In this document: piece after piece, positions 31,854 through 40,781 of the stretch
Layout: each line of letters begins with the position of its first letter
Position numbering within the stretch: the stretch's first letter is position 1
Assembly (NCBI RefSeq): GCF_965118125.1
Contig: NZ_OZ221288.1
Span: 1,364,001 to 1,428,000, forward strand
Reading direction: 5' to 3'
Source of the DNA: Pararobbsia alpina_A
GTDB lineage: Bacteria > Pseudomonadota > Gammaproteobacteria > Burkholderiales > Burkholderiaceae
Length of the DNA: 64,000 bases
Notes under the pieces: generated by a model
The model's database searches: none
Told to the model about the DNA's origin: nothing
The model's input: the letters and a program-made list of their open reading frames with translations, nothing else
Made by a program: the position numbers and the translations under genes

Positions 31854-32741
31854 TTAAACAGCCACCGCGTACGAACGCAGCTCATCGATGATCGAGTGCC
31901 GCGACGGGTGCCAACCCAGTTCGCGTTGCGCCTTGGCGCCTGATACCACCTGATCACAGGCGATTGCATCGGCGAACGCCCACAACGTCTGACGCGCCTC
32001 ATCGAGCGGCCACTCGGTGACTCGCCCTTCTGCGCCCGCCGCTTCGCTTGCAGCGCGAGCAATATCGATGAGTGCGACCGCTTCGCCATGGGCGCCGTTC
32101 AGCACTGAACGAGGCGGTGCTTTCTCGAGCGACAGCACGTAGAGGTCAGCGAGATCGTCGGCGTGTACCGTCGTCCAGCGATTGCGCCCATTGCCGACGT
32201 GCAGCGCCGAACCATGCTCCTTCGCCGCGCCGTACATCATCATCGCAGCACCGCCCCAATTGCCATAGACCCAGCCCGGACGAATCACGATCGGATGGAT
32301 TCCATCCGCAGCAGCAGCGAGTATTTCGGCCTCCAGACCCTGACGCCAGCGCACCATGTCGATCGGTCGCAAGGGGCTTTCTTCGGTGGCCGGCGTGTCG
32401 CCAGTCGGGCCGTAGACCAGGGTGCCGCTCGTGTAGACGAAGCGTTTCCCCGTGCCGCGCATGGCGGCAAGGATCGCGCGCACGGACGACTCGTCGTACG
32501 CCGCCGTGTTCTGATCGCCCGGCGAGGCCGCATGGACCACCGCGTCAGTCGCACGGACCGCAGCTTCCACACTCACCGGATCGGCCAGGTCGCCATGCAA
32601 GGCTTCAAAGCCTTCATGCTCGAGCTTGCCTGCACTCTCCTGCGAACGCGCCAATCCCACGACTTGATGTCCGCCCGCCTTCAGCCGTCGCGCGACAGCG
32701 CCGCCAATCAAACCCGTTGCTCCAGTCACCAGCACCCGCAT
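31854..32741 (-). CDS. NAD-dependent epimerase/dehydratase family protein
   Basis: A 295-residue extended SDR. It has the GxxGxxG site VLVTGATGLIGGAVARRL and a NmrA/epimerase-like arrangement, FVYTSGTLVYGPTGDTP, with a later W-Y-G-N (GWVYGNWGGAAMMMYG). The usual YxxxK is not clearly present, so catalytic competence is uncertain. Substrate unknown. AGGTGGG precedes the ATG. It is downstream of a LysR gene in the same orientation (about 100 bases) and may be part of its target set. Confidence 0.85.
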   Translation of the reverse strand: MRVLVTGATGLIGGAVARRLKAGGHQVVGLARSQESAGKLEHEGFEALHGDLADPVSVEAAVRATDAVVHAASPGDQNTAAYDESSVRAILAAMRGTGKRFVYTSGTLVYGPTGDTPATEESPLRPIDMVRWRQGLEAEILAAAADGIHPIVIRPGWVYGNWGGAAMMMYGAAKEHGSALHVGNGRNRWTTVHADDLADLYVLSLEKAPPRSVLNGAHGEAVALIDIARAASEAAGAEGRVTEWPLDEARQTLWAFADAIACDQVVSGAKAQRELGWHPSRHSIIDELRSYAVAV

Positions 32742-32842
32742 ATCCCACCTCGCTAAGGATTAACGAAGTCGAATATAAGGAAGCCGCTTCAAGGAGGGAA
32801 ATCGCAAATTCTGATGCGAGGATATCGGTCGCGCCGATGACG

Positions 32843-33751
32843 TCAAATCGACGCAGCGATGTCTGTGATGAGGTTGCGAAGCCAGACGCTGGCCGGATGG
32901 GCATCCACGCGTCGATGCCACATCATCGTGACCGGCCACGTGGGTAGCTCGAGCGGCGGCTTATGAACCGTGATGCCCACCCCGGTCGCAGCAAAGCGCT
33001 GCGCAACACGCGTTGCCAGTGTCGCAACGAGATCGGTCTCGGCAACGACGAACGGTGCGGCGAGGAATTGCGGAAGGCTCAGCACCACCCTGCGCTTCAT
33101 GCCCAGGGCGTCGAGCCTTCTGTCGACAATGCCCAGACGGTCTCCTTCGGGAGACACCATGAGTTGCTCCGCTGCCGCGTATTCCTCAATACCCGCACCG
33201 TCGGCGAACGCGGGATGGCCATGCCGCGCGATGCACGAAAAGTCCTCGCGAAACAGGGTCTGCATCATGATGCGTGTCGACGCGTCGACCGGAAAGCCGA
33301 CTGCAAGGTTGGCCTCGCCGCTGTCGAGAAGCTGGACCGCTTCGTCACGGCCCAACATGCCGCGCACGTGGATATCGACGTAAGGGGCTTCGACGCTGAG
33401 GCGTGCCAGAAGTCGGGGCAACAACACAAACGCGCCATAGTCGGCCATGGCAAGCGTAAATGTGTTCCGCGCTGTTGCGGATTCAAAGCCATCGGTCTGG
33501 ATGGCTCCGCCAATGAGTCGAAGTGCGTCGGAAATCGGAGCCGCAAGATCATGAGCCCGCGGAGTCGGCTGCATGCCGAGCGGCGTGCGCACGAACAGCT
33601 CGTCGTTGAATAGCTCGCGCAGACGCGTCAGCGCGCCACTCATCGCCGACTGACTCAGGCTGATCCGCAAGCCGGCCCGCGTGACATTGCGTTCCGCGTA
33701 GAGCGCATCGAATGCTTTGAGCAGGTTGAGATCGAAGCTGGTCAGGTTCAT
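32843..33751 (-). CDS. LysR family transcriptional regulator (NodD-like branch)
   Basis: A 302-residue LysR protein. The opening NLTSFDLNLLKAFDALYAERNVTRAGLRISLSQSAMSGALTRLRELFNDELFVRTPLGMQPTPRA is typical of the NodD/NahR-like branch, which usually responds to aromatic or related small molecules. The effector domain follows normally. The gene precedes the epimerase and DoxX-like genes in the same direction, so control of that group is plausible. No divergent partner is adjacent. Confidence 0.9.
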   Translation of the reverse strand: MNLTSFDLNLLKAFDALYAERNVTRAGLRISLSQSAMSGALTRLRELFNDELFVRTPLGMQPTPRAHDLAAPISDALRLIGGAIQTDGFESATARNTFTLAMADYGAFVLLPRLLARLSVEAPYVDIHVRGMLGRDEAVQLLDSGEANLAVGFPVDASTRIMMQTLFREDFSCIARHGHPAFADGAGIEEYAAAEQLMVSPEGDRLGIVDRRLDALGMKRRVVLSLPQFLAAPFVVAETDLVATLATRVAQRFAATGVGITVHKPPLELPTWPVTMMWHRRVDAHPASVWLRNLITDIAASI

Positions 33752-33929
33752 GAGGTATGGGGGAGTGGCGATGCCTTAGTCATCGAGCCGATTTGTGGCC
33801 GTGACTCCACCATACCATCCTCATTGCATGCGTCCGCATGCGACAGGACGCGGACGCTACATCCTGCCGAAGCGCATCGGGGAACCGTGCTGCACGAACC
33901 TGAGCTTCACGCGATGCGCCGCTTCAAAC

Positions 33930-34283
33930 TCACGATGGATCGACACGGCCTTCGCGATTCGCTTTGCGGCGAGACAACTGGAAAATTCGATGCCCCACAT
34001 CGATACGACGACTCACGACGAACGCGAACTCCCGCACCTCGGTCTTGACGTATCGGGGCCAGCAGGCCAGATGGTAGAAATGCGTCACGCTGCGACGCGA
34101 GCCCCGTAGCCATCGCCACGAGATGCGGTCCACGGGAAATTCCTCGAGCGACCGATACCCCACGGCACAGACACCCGCCGTCATCCAGACAAGCGCAACA
34201 ATCAACGTCGGTACGCTGAGCACGCAAAGGGCTGCCACGATCGCCGCGGGCGCGCACATTTCAATCGACGAGCGGGTTTTCAT
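33930..34283 (-). CDS. small membrane protein, 117 aa, unknown
   Basis: A 117-residue protein with one long or two short membrane helices near the N-terminus (APAAIVAALCVLSVPTLIVALVWMTAGVCAV) and a basic C-terminal half rich in Arg and aromatic residues (WRWLRGSRRSVTHFYHLACWPRYV). No family is recognised. The ATG at 34283 is chosen because GGGAG lies 7 bases upstream. The frame continues upstream without a supporting site. It lies alone between the LysR and DUF1488-like genes. Confidence 0.5.
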   Translation of the reverse strand: MKTRSSIEMCAPAAIVAALCVLSVPTLIVALVWMTAGVCAVGYRSLEEFPVDRISWRWLRGSRRSVTHFYHLACWPRYVKTEVREFAFVVSRRIDVGHRIFQLSRRKANREGRVDPS

Positions 34284-34532
34284 TTTGATTCTCCCTGCAA
34301 AATCCTTAACCTGCGCCAGGCCCCGTTCATGGCCCAAGGCGCTCACCTCTAACAGTGATAACGACCGATCAGCGTGAGACTTTCGAGCGTGCGGAGACGA
34401 CGAGTAAAAAAAGAACATATTTCTCGATGACCGTCGTAAATCATCAGAGAACGCGCGGCCATCGGCAGTGGAAAGACGAGCTTGTTATGGGAGAATCGCC
34501 CTAACCCACCGCAATGACGGAGTTCGACGAGT

Positions 34533-34799
34533 ATGGTTCCGGCACGTATCAGTCTGACAGCACCGCGCTTCGCCAACGAATCCACGATCTGCTTCTCGGC
34601 CTATGGCTTTGGCTGGGGTTATTGCGCTTTCGAAGTCAGCCCTGAAGTGGCGTGCCAATACCTTGGCGCAGCGAATGACAGTCATCGGCAACTGCTCCTC
34701 GCGTTCCAGCTTGGGAACCAGAAGCTGCTGCGAGCGGCCGAGCGCGCGACCCCGCCGCTGAGCGGCGCGCCGATCGAAATTACTGGTCAGGATCTGTAG
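34533..34799 (+). CDS. DUF1488-like small protein
   Basis: An 88-residue protein whose layout fits DUF1488: a short beta segment (ICFSAYGFGWGYCAFEVSPEVACQYLGA), a helix (HRQLLLAFQLGNQKLLRAAERA) and a terminal strand (APIEITGQDL). DUF1488 proteins are small, of unknown function and common in Burkholderia. The ATG at 34533 has GGAG about 10 bases upstream. The resemblance is by eye only. It is convergent with the AraC gene that follows. Confidence 0.5.
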   Translation: MVPARISLTAPRFANESTICFSAYGFGWGYCAFEVSPEVACQYLGAANDSHRQLLLAFQLGNQKLLRAAERATPPLSGAPIEITGQDL

Positions 34800-34884
34800 C
34801 GGAGCCGGGTACGTAGGGGCGGACGACACACGGAACATGTCTCCGCGCATGCGTACGTCGCATACGTACTCCGCGCCAAGACTC

Positions 34885-35907
34885 TTAAGTCCTGCTTCGC
34901 ACTTCCGCACGATACCGGCCCGGACTCTGGCCAAACATCCTCTTGAAGGTCGAACTGAAGGTGGTTTCAGACACGTAGCCGACTGTGGCGGCGATGGTCG
35001 AAAGCGTGTCGTTGCCTGTCTTTAAGGCATTCCGCGCCATCGTCATGCGCCACCGGATCAGATATTCAAGCGGGGGCAAGCCAACGAGTTCCTTGAAGCG
35101 TTCGATAAACGCAGTACGCGACATGCCGACCTTCTCCGCCAATGCATCGACCTTCCAGCGACGCGCGATGTCTTCATGCACGATGCGCAGCGCCGCGCCG
35201 ATTCGCGGATCGGACAGCGCGCCGAGCCATCCCGCCGATCGAGGGTGGGCAGCCAGATGAGCACGCAGGATGTTCATCAGCACGATATTCGCGATGCTGC
35301 CGGCCATCGCCGTCGCTCCTGGTCTGACTGACTCTGTCTCTGCCCTGATCAATTCGAGCGCCGCGCTTAAGGATCTCGCATCCGGTGAATTCGCGGACAC
35401 ATGGACCAGCGGGGGCAGCACGCCAAGCAATACCCCGCTCACGTCATCGTCGAATTCAAACACGCCTCCCACGCTGATCGCACGTGTGTCGCCTCGTCCA
35501 TAGCGAACGATGCCGTCGTCATCCAGGTGATCGGCAAACACCGCGTCCCCATCCTGCAACGCGACGTCCGGGTCGCTTGCGAAACAGTACGGAGATCCAT
35601 CCGTCAGCAGACAGAAATCGCCTTCTTCCATCTTTACCGGGTCCGTGACGCCTTCGATCCATACCCACCGGGACCCTTTGACGACGCCGCCGAATTTCAT
35701 GTGCCGATAGGCGGGAAATCGTAACGCCCAAGGGCCGGCAGCCTCGAAACGCGCCGACAGCACGCTTTTGACCTTCAGCAGTGAGAGCACATCGGAGAGC
35801 GGATCCACGGGAGGTTTGTACGATTCGATAGGAAATATGGCCGAATGATTATGGATTGTCTGTGCATGCGGGGCAAGAATGTCCCCTCGCAGTGACTGCC
35901 GCTGCAT
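34885..35907 (-). CDS. AraC family regulator with cupin sensor
   Basis: A 340-residue AraC regulator of the cupin_6 group: DPLSDVLSLLKVKSVLSARFEAAGPWALRFPAYRHMKFGGVVKGS is the sensor opening, and the two DNA-binding helix-turn-helix motifs lie in ALAEKVGMSRTAFIERFKELVGLPPLEYLIRWRM and TLSTIAATVGYVSETTFSSTFKRMFGQSPGRYR. The ATG at 35907 is preceded by GGGAAG. The longer frame would run into the divergent gene. It shares a 99-base spacer with the DUF4863 gene at 36007 and is the obvious candidate to regulate it. Confidence 0.88.
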   Translation of the reverse strand: MQRQSLRGDILAPHAQTIHNHSAIFPIESYKPPVDPLSDVLSLLKVKSVLSARFEAAGPWALRFPAYRHMKFGGVVKGSRWVWIEGVTDPVKMEEGDFCLLTDGSPYCFASDPDVALQDGDAVFADHLDDDGIVRYGRGDTRAISVGGVFEFDDDVSGVLLGVLPPLVHVSANSPDARSLSAALELIRAETESVRPGATAMAGSIANIVLMNILRAHLAAHPRSAGWLGALSDPRIGAALRIVHEDIARRWKVDALAEKVGMSRTAFIERFKELVGLPPLEYLIRWRMTMARNALKTGNDTLSTIAATVGYVSETTFSSTFKRMFGQSPGRYRAEVRSRT

Positions 35908-36006
35908 TCGCACTTCCCGTGCGTTTCGAACCGCCGCCGTTTCGGAAAGGTGTGTTGAATGCCGCTTTAACGGGCTGCGCTGACGTTCACAGGCCCTATA
36001 TCCACC

Positions 36007-36558
36007 ATGCCTCAAGCCCCCAATATGAGTCGTAAAGCTGAATTCGTCGCTCGCTTCACCCCCTTCCTTCAGGAGATCAAGGACGCCACCACCGGCACGA
36101 AGTTCGAGCAATGGCTTAACGTCAAATATGGCGTTGAAAGCGCGTTGTATCGAGATCTCGCCCGCCTGATCACAGAGGGCGTGAAAGAAGGCTGGGCAGC
36201 CGACATCGAAGTTGCCGGCCCGCGCTACCGTCGTTCACAGATCGTCACGCCCAGCGCCGAGACGTTCTTCTTCAGCGCCACCGCGGTGTTGATGGACAGC
36301 ACGGACAACACCCAGAACAACGCCGAAGGCGGTTTCCGCGCCAACGAGCATCTGCATCCGTATGGCGAAATCAACCTCGTCGTGCCGCTGAATAAAGGCG
36401 CCGCGCTCGCGGGCCCGAACGGCTGGTGTCATGGCGGCTGGACTGCGCCAGAGCCGGGCAGCCGCCACTTTCCCGAGGTCAAGGGCGGCGCCGTCATCTC
36501 GCTGACGTTCCTGCCTGCCGGGCGAATTGCCTTTGATTTCAAGGCCTCTCAGGACTGA
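36007..36558 (+). CDS. DUF4863 family protein (4-hydroxylaminobenzoate lyase-like)
   Basis: A 183-residue cytosolic protein of the DUF4863 family, recalled to include the 4-hydroxylaminobenzoate lyase PnbB of nitrobenzoate degradation. A cupin-like beta domain is suggested by FRANEHLHPYGEINLVVPLNKGAALAGPNGWCHGGWTAPEPGSRHFPEVKGGAVISLTFLPAGRIAFDF, with histidines (H, HP, GW-H) that could bind a metal. The real substrate here is unknown; no nitroreductase is adjacent. A shorter start at 36025 is possible, and neither has a good ribosome-binding site. It is divergent from the AraC gene. Confidence 0.8.
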   Translation: MPQAPNMSRKAEFVARFTPFLQEIKDATTGTKFEQWLNVKYGVESALYRDLARLITEGVKEGWAADIEVAGPRYRRSQIVTPSAETFFFSATAVLMDSTDNTQNNAEGGFRANEHLHPYGEINLVVPLNKGAALAGPNGWCHGGWTAPEPGSRHFPEVKGGAVISLTFLPAGRIAFDFKASQD

Positions 36559-36656
36559 AGGACGCGTGCATGCCTGCCTGAATGTAGCCGCCCTGTAATC
36601 AATGTTGTTCCCCAAACGCCGTTTATCGATTCGCCGGGCGTCGCCATACTCCATCA

Positions 36657-36676
36657 CGTCGATCCTCCGATCGACG
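36657..36676 (+). terminator. 8-base-pair hairpin upstream of chaC
   Basis: CGTCGATC and GATCGACG form a perfect 8-base stem with a 4-base loop, about 100 bases after the DUF4863 stop and 61 bases before the chaC start. There is no T-run. It may terminate the upstream message or lie in the chaC leader. Confidence 0.35.
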
Positions 36677-36737
36677 GCGTGCATCGCCCGCCAACAGGGC
36701 TCGACGACGCACGGACGCATTCGGCAACGGCACGGCT

Positions 36738-37427
36738 ATGTTCACACGAGACACGATCGAGTCCGGCAAATACATCGAGCACTTCGATTCACTGCCCGAT
36801 GTATGGACGCCCCAGCAAATCAAGGCATCGCTCGAGCAGACGCTCCGGCAGCGTCCCCAACAATGCGATGAGCTGTGGGTGTTCGCTTACGGGTCCCTGA
36901 TGTGGAACCCGGTCATGCAATTCGATCAGTCCCGCCTCGCGACGTTGCACGACTGGCACCGATCGTTCTGCCTGCACCTGACGGTGGGCCGCGGCAGCCC
37001 CGAGGCTCCGGGTCGCATGCTTGCGCTCGAGCGTGGCGGCGTCGCGCACGGCGTCGCATTGCGCTTGCACCAGGCGAATGCCGAAGAAGAACTCATGGTC
37101 CTCTGGATCCGCGAAATGGTGCTCGGGTCATATATCCCGACTTGGGCACCCGTCACGTTCGAAGACGGCACGCATACGCACGCCATTGCGTTTGTCGCGA
37201 ACACACAGCGCCAGCAATATGCGCATGACTCATCAATCGACACGATCGCGCCGCTGATTCACAGCGCATCCGGCGCATTCGGCACGAACGCGGAATATCT
37301 TGAGCGGCTGACGACGGCACTGGCGAAGCACGGGATCGCCGACCCGTATCTCGACGCTTTGGAAGCGAAGCTCAAAGCGTTGGATGATGTGCCGGATCGG
37401 GCAAACCCCGGGGCGCTTGACGGCTGA
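36738..37427 (+). CDS. chaC: gamma-glutamylcyclotransferase (ChaC family)
   Basis: A 229-residue ChaC-type enzyme. The substrate-binding signature VFAYGSLMWNP is followed by HRSFCLHLTVGRGSPEAPGRMLAL and EEELMVLWIREM, which carries the catalytic glutamate region. ChaC enzymes cleave glutathione into 5-oxoproline and Cys-Gly in the cytosol. The length is normal for the bacterial family. The N-terminal 40 residues (to QKA-type helix) are an ordinary extension. It is flanked by unrelated genes. Confidence 0.92.
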   Translation: MFTRDTIESGKYIEHFDSLPDVWTPQQIKASLEQTLRQRPQQCDELWVFAYGSLMWNPVMQFDQSRLATLHDWHRSFCLHLTVGRGSPEAPGRMLALERGGVAHGVALRLHQANAEEELMVLWIREMVLGSYIPTWAPVTFEDGTHTHAIAFVANTQRQQYAHDSSIDTIAPLIHSASGAFGTNAEYLERLTTALAKHGIADPYLDALEAKLKALDDVPDRANPGALDG

Positions 37428-37551
37428 CTAGCCGGCAACACGACGTCCAGTTACCTCGCGACACACGCCCGTGCTTCGACGTACATTTTCGATGCCTGAA
37501 CTTCTGGACTTTTAGGCACGAACATTGGACTTTCTATCATCGATCGTCCCC

Positions 37552-37587
37552 TTGGCCTGAGCTAAATTGATTCTTTACTCAAGCCAA
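37552..37587 (+). promoter_or_regulatory. inverted repeat abutting the SDR ribosome-binding site
   Basis: TTGGCCTGAG (37552-37561) and CTCAAGCCAA (37578-37587) pair at 9 of 10 positions across a 16-base AT-rich spacer. The right arm runs directly into the Shine-Dalgarno AAAGGAG (37586-37592). It could be an operator or a translational control hairpin (inference). Confidence 0.35.
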
Positions 37588-37599
37588 AGGAGACTCGAC

Positions 37600-38352
37600 A
37601 TGGATGACCACAATCGCATTGCTCTCGTCACGGGCGCAAATCAAGGTGTCGGTCGACAAGTCGCTAAAGAGCTTGCTGCGAACGGTGTGACCGTGCTGGT
37701 CGCGGCGCGCGACTTCGCCAAGGGTGAAGCGGCTGCCAAAGAAATAGGACGCGGCGCGATTGCCTTTCAGCTCGATGTGACCGACAAGGCATCGATTTCG
37801 GCCGCGGCAGAACGCGTTCGCCATGAATTCGGTCGCCTTGACCTGCTCGTTAACAACGCCGGCATTTCGCAGACGACAAAACGGACGCTGCAAGAGAACG
37901 TACAGGCGAATCGGGCAAGTACCGCCTCGCTGGACGAAGTGCGTGCGGTATGGGAAACCAACGTGTTTGGCGTCCTCGCCGTCTATCAAGCGTTCTTGCC
38001 CTTGCTCCGGCTGTCCTCCGATGCGCGGATCGTCAACGTATCGAGCGGCGTCGGCTCGCTGACCAGCGCGTCCGACCCGACCTATGAATATCGCCACATC
38101 TTCGGCCCCGTGTACCCGGCGTCAAAAGCCGCGCTGAATGCGATCACGCTCGCGATGTGTATCGAACTCGAAAACACAGCGATCAAGGTCAATCTCGTAT
38201 CGCCTGCTTTCACGAGCACGAATCTCAACAACTTTGAAGGCACGGAATCCATTGAGGACGGCTCGCGTGAAGTCGTGCGAGTTGCACTGCTCGGACCGGA
38301 CGGTCCCTCCGGCACCTTCACGCGGTGGGAGAACACGACGATTCCCTGGTAA
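37600..38352 (+). CDS. SDR family oxidoreductase
   Basis: A 250-residue classical short-chain dehydrogenase with cofactor motif TGANQGVG, NNAG, catalytic Ser in NVSSGVGSL and YPASK. The R in VAARDFAKGE after strand 2 suggests NADP preference. The overall look (carbonyl reductase-type, with an insertion QTTKRTLQENVQANRAS) fits enzymes that reduce small ketones or aldehydes, but the substrate is unknown. AAAGGAG precedes the ATG, and an inverted repeat abuts it. Monocistronic as far as can be seen. Confidence 0.9.
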   Translation: MDDHNRIALVTGANQGVGRQVAKELAANGVTVLVAARDFAKGEAAAKEIGRGAIAFQLDVTDKASISAAAERVRHEFGRLDLLVNNAGISQTTKRTLQENVQANRASTASLDEVRAVWETNVFGVLAVYQAFLPLLRLSSDARIVNVSSGVGSLTSASDPTYEYRHIFGPVYPASKAALNAITLAMCIELENTAIKVNLVSPAFTSTNLNNFEGTESIEDGSREVVRVALLGPDGPSGTFTRWENTTIPW

Positions 38353-38591
38353 CGCGCGACGAGCGTCCGCTACGTCTTGCCTTGAAGACGATCGGCGGAC
38401 GCGTGAAGCGCTTCAGGTCGCCTTCGGGATAACCCGGTCACACCGCGCATCAGGCCGTGCGAATCTCGTCCGGCACGTCGAGCCTGAGCCGGACTGACCG
38501 CGAGAAAGTCCGCGCCCGGGCTAAAGATTGTCGTTGCGCCGTTCGTTAACCAGATAACTCGGCGCACGACTCTCCGACAGTCTCTACTCAC

Positions 38592-39731
38592 ATGCATCAC
38601 CCCGATTCGCGGGCCATTCCTGGCGCACCTGAGGGCGCGCGGGCACCTCAAGGCTATCGCTTCTCGCGCCGGACTCATCTTTTGCGCGTCATCGGATTTG
38701 GTGCGTCAAGCATTCCGGTTTCTGCGGTCGGCTGGGAAGAGCATGCGTCGCTGGCGCTGATCGGCTTTGGCATTTTTGTCTGCTTCGCGTGGCCATGGCT
38801 CGCAAGGTACTTCGCAGCGTGTGCAAGCACGCCCCTGCGTGGACAGAGACGCAACCTGATCATCGATAGCGTGCTCGGCGGCATGTTCGTCGCGATGATG
38901 CAATTCGCGCCTGTGCCGACCTTTGCGGCCTTCGTCATTTTTGCCGTCAATTCAATGGCCGGCGGCGGCGTGTCGGGCTTTCTCAAGGCATTGATCGCAA
39001 TGGGAGTCGGTGGCCTGACGGGTTTCGCACTGACGGGCGGCGCAGTCTTCCGCGGCGATGCACTGACGGGCGCGATGTGGTGGGTACCCCTCGTCACCAT
39101 CTACGTTTTGCTGGTTGCTAACCTCGCCTACGAGATGGCCGTCAAGCTCGCCGACCGATCGCATCGCTTGAGGGAAATCGGTCGAATCGATCCGCTCACG
39201 GGGCTCTTGAATCGCCAGGCGCTCATCGAAGAACTCACAGCGGAGCTGGCGAGGTCGGCAAATTCGCGCGACATCGTGACCTTGTTCTATCTCGATCTCG
39301 ACGGGTTCAAGCTTGTGAACGATTCGTTCGGTCATCCGACCGGGGATCGTCTGCTTGTCGAAATGGCGGGACGCATCGCACACGTCGCACGCGACTGTGT
39401 CGCCACGGGTCGTCTCGGCGGCGACGAATTCCTGGTCGTGGCTTCGCGCTTCTCTGATGCGGAACGCGACGAGCTCGCCGAACGACTGCTCGAAGACATT
39501 TCCCAACCCGTGTTGCTCGACGGTCGTCCCATTGAAGTCGAATGCAGCATCGGCTGCAGCCAGGCGCCCGTCGATGGCGACGACTCGGCAACACTGATTC
39601 TCAAAGCAGACACGGCGATGTACGCGGCAAAACGTGCCGGTCGCAATGGGTTCCGGGTCTACGCCGAAACCGGGACAGCAAGCAAACCCGTCATTCATAC
39701 CGAAGTGCCGGCGCAATCCGATTCAATCTAG
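38592..39731 (+). CDS. MASE2-like membrane diguanylate cyclase
   Basis: A 379-residue protein with an N-terminal membrane domain of about five to six helices (residues 30-180, for example HASLALIGFGIFVCFAWPWLARYF) resembling MASE2 of AdrA-type cyclases. The GGDEF domain has DLDGFKLVND and an intact GGDEF at 276-280. No EAL domain is present. The I-site is not conserved (the residues before the active site read RDCV). It makes c-di-GMP in response to a membrane or envelope signal. Stand-alone gene. Confidence 0.88.
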   Translation: MHHPDSRAIPGAPEGARAPQGYRFSRRTHLLRVIGFGASSIPVSAVGWEEHASLALIGFGIFVCFAWPWLARYFAACASTPLRGQRRNLIIDSVLGGMFVAMMQFAPVPTFAAFVIFAVNSMAGGGVSGFLKALIAMGVGGLTGFALTGGAVFRGDALTGAMWWVPLVTIYVLLVANLAYEMAVKLADRSHRLREIGRIDPLTGLLNRQALIEELTAELARSANSRDIVTLFYLDLDGFKLVNDSFGHPTGDRLLVEMAGRIAHVARDCVATGRLGGDEFLVVASRFSDAERDELAERLLEDISQPVLLDGRPIEVECSIGCSQAPVDGDDSATLILKADTAMYAAKRAGRNGFRVYAETGTASKPVIHTEVPAQSDSI

Positions 39732-39914
39732 CGGTAAGCAACGCCGCGGCGCCATTCCTATTCCAGCCCACCTTGGGCGTTGTCGACGCGACTCAGACGT
39801 CGGCTTCGGTTCGGCTCGTCTCCGCAAACAAGTTTTTATCGACGACGCTCCTCGTCACGCCGACGCTTTGTGCCTCCCCCGCGCCAAAGTCGAGCGTTGT
39901 GCATCCTCAATCTA

Positions 39915-39959
39915 TGCACGTTTGTGCACGTTTACATTCTTGTTCATGCACGATATGAT
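39915..39959 (+). promoter_or_regulatory. promoter with three TGCACG repeats before the DeoR-type gene
   Basis: A near-consensus promoter is visible: TTTACA (39931-39936), a 17-base spacer and TATGAT (39954-39959). Three copies of TGCACG (39915, 39925, 39947) lie in the same face of the helix, spaced 10 and 22 bases, two upstream of the -35 and one in the spacer. The start codon at 39966 is only 6 bases past the -10 box, so the transcript may be leaderless. The repeats are candidate DeoR operators. Confidence 0.55.
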
Positions 39960-39965
39960 CGACGC

Positions 39966-40748
39966 ATGAACGATGACCTTCCCCTTGCCCGCCGCGACCA
40001 GATCGCAGAGCGCCTCGCCCAGGGCCAGCCTGTGGTGGCGGCAGCACTTGCTGTCGAATTCGATGTTTCCGAAGACGCCATCCGGCGCGATCTCCGCGCG
40101 TTAGCCGCCGAAGGTCGTTGTCGCCGGGTCTACGGCGGCGCGCTGCCCATCACGCCGGCGTCTGCACCCATGGCAGCTCGCATGGATGCCGCGTCCGAAC
40201 GAAAGTCGGCCTTGGCCCGCGCGGCCGTCTCCCTGATTGATCGCGGCGAGTTCGTGTTTCTCGATAGCGGCAGCACGAATCTGGCACTCGTCGATGTGTT
40301 GCCCGAAGAATTCGAACTCACCGTCGCGACGAATTCGATCGATATCGCGGCCGCTGTGCTTCGCCGACCGGATCTGCAACTCGTCATGATCGGCGGCGGA
40401 GTCGATCCGGTTGTCGGCGGAAGCGTTGACGCGAACGCAGTACAGAGCGTGACGCAATTGAGCATCGACCGATGTTTTATTGGCTCATGTGCCGTCTCGC
40501 CCAAAGACGGCATCAGCGCATTCGGCCTGGCCGATGCAACGTTCAAGCGCGCACTGCTAGCCGCCAGCGCGCATAGCGTCGCGCTCGTGACGACCGACAA
40601 GTTCGATACACGCGCGCCGTATCGCGTCGCCGCGATCAAGGCGATCGACCACGTAGTCGTCGAGCACGATGTGCCGCGCGCCCAGCACACCGTCCTGTCA
40701 AAGGCGGGTACCGCCGTCTTGCGCGCCGAGCCCCCGGCCGCTCAGTAA
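39966..40748 (+). CDS. DeoR family transcriptional regulator
   Basis: A 260-residue DeoR/GlpR-type repressor. The N-terminal helix-turn-helix (RRDQIAERLAQGQPVVAAALAVEFDVSEDAIRRDLRALAAEGRCRRVYGGAL) is followed by the sugar-phosphate sensing domain (FLDSGSTNLALVDVLPEEFELTVATNSIDIAA, LVMIGGGVDPVVGGSVDANAV, LVTTDKFDTRAPYRVA). DeoR proteins release DNA on binding a sugar phosphate. The ATG at 39966 lies at the predicted transcription start. The MFS gene follows after 33 bases, so the pair is probably an operon that controls uptake or export of a small metabolite. Confidence 0.92.
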   Translation: MNDDLPLARRDQIAERLAQGQPVVAAALAVEFDVSEDAIRRDLRALAAEGRCRRVYGGALPITPASAPMAARMDAASERKSALARAAVSLIDRGEFVFLDSGSTNLALVDVLPEEFELTVATNSIDIAAAVLRRPDLQLVMIGGGVDPVVGGSVDANAVQSVTQLSIDRCFIGSCAVSPKDGISAFGLADATFKRALLAASAHSVALVTTDKFDTRAPYRVAAIKAIDHVVVEHDVPRAQHTVLSKAGTAVLRAEPPAAQ

Positions 40749-40781
40749 GCGCACCACCTGTTTCCTCTGGAGCTTTCTCCC

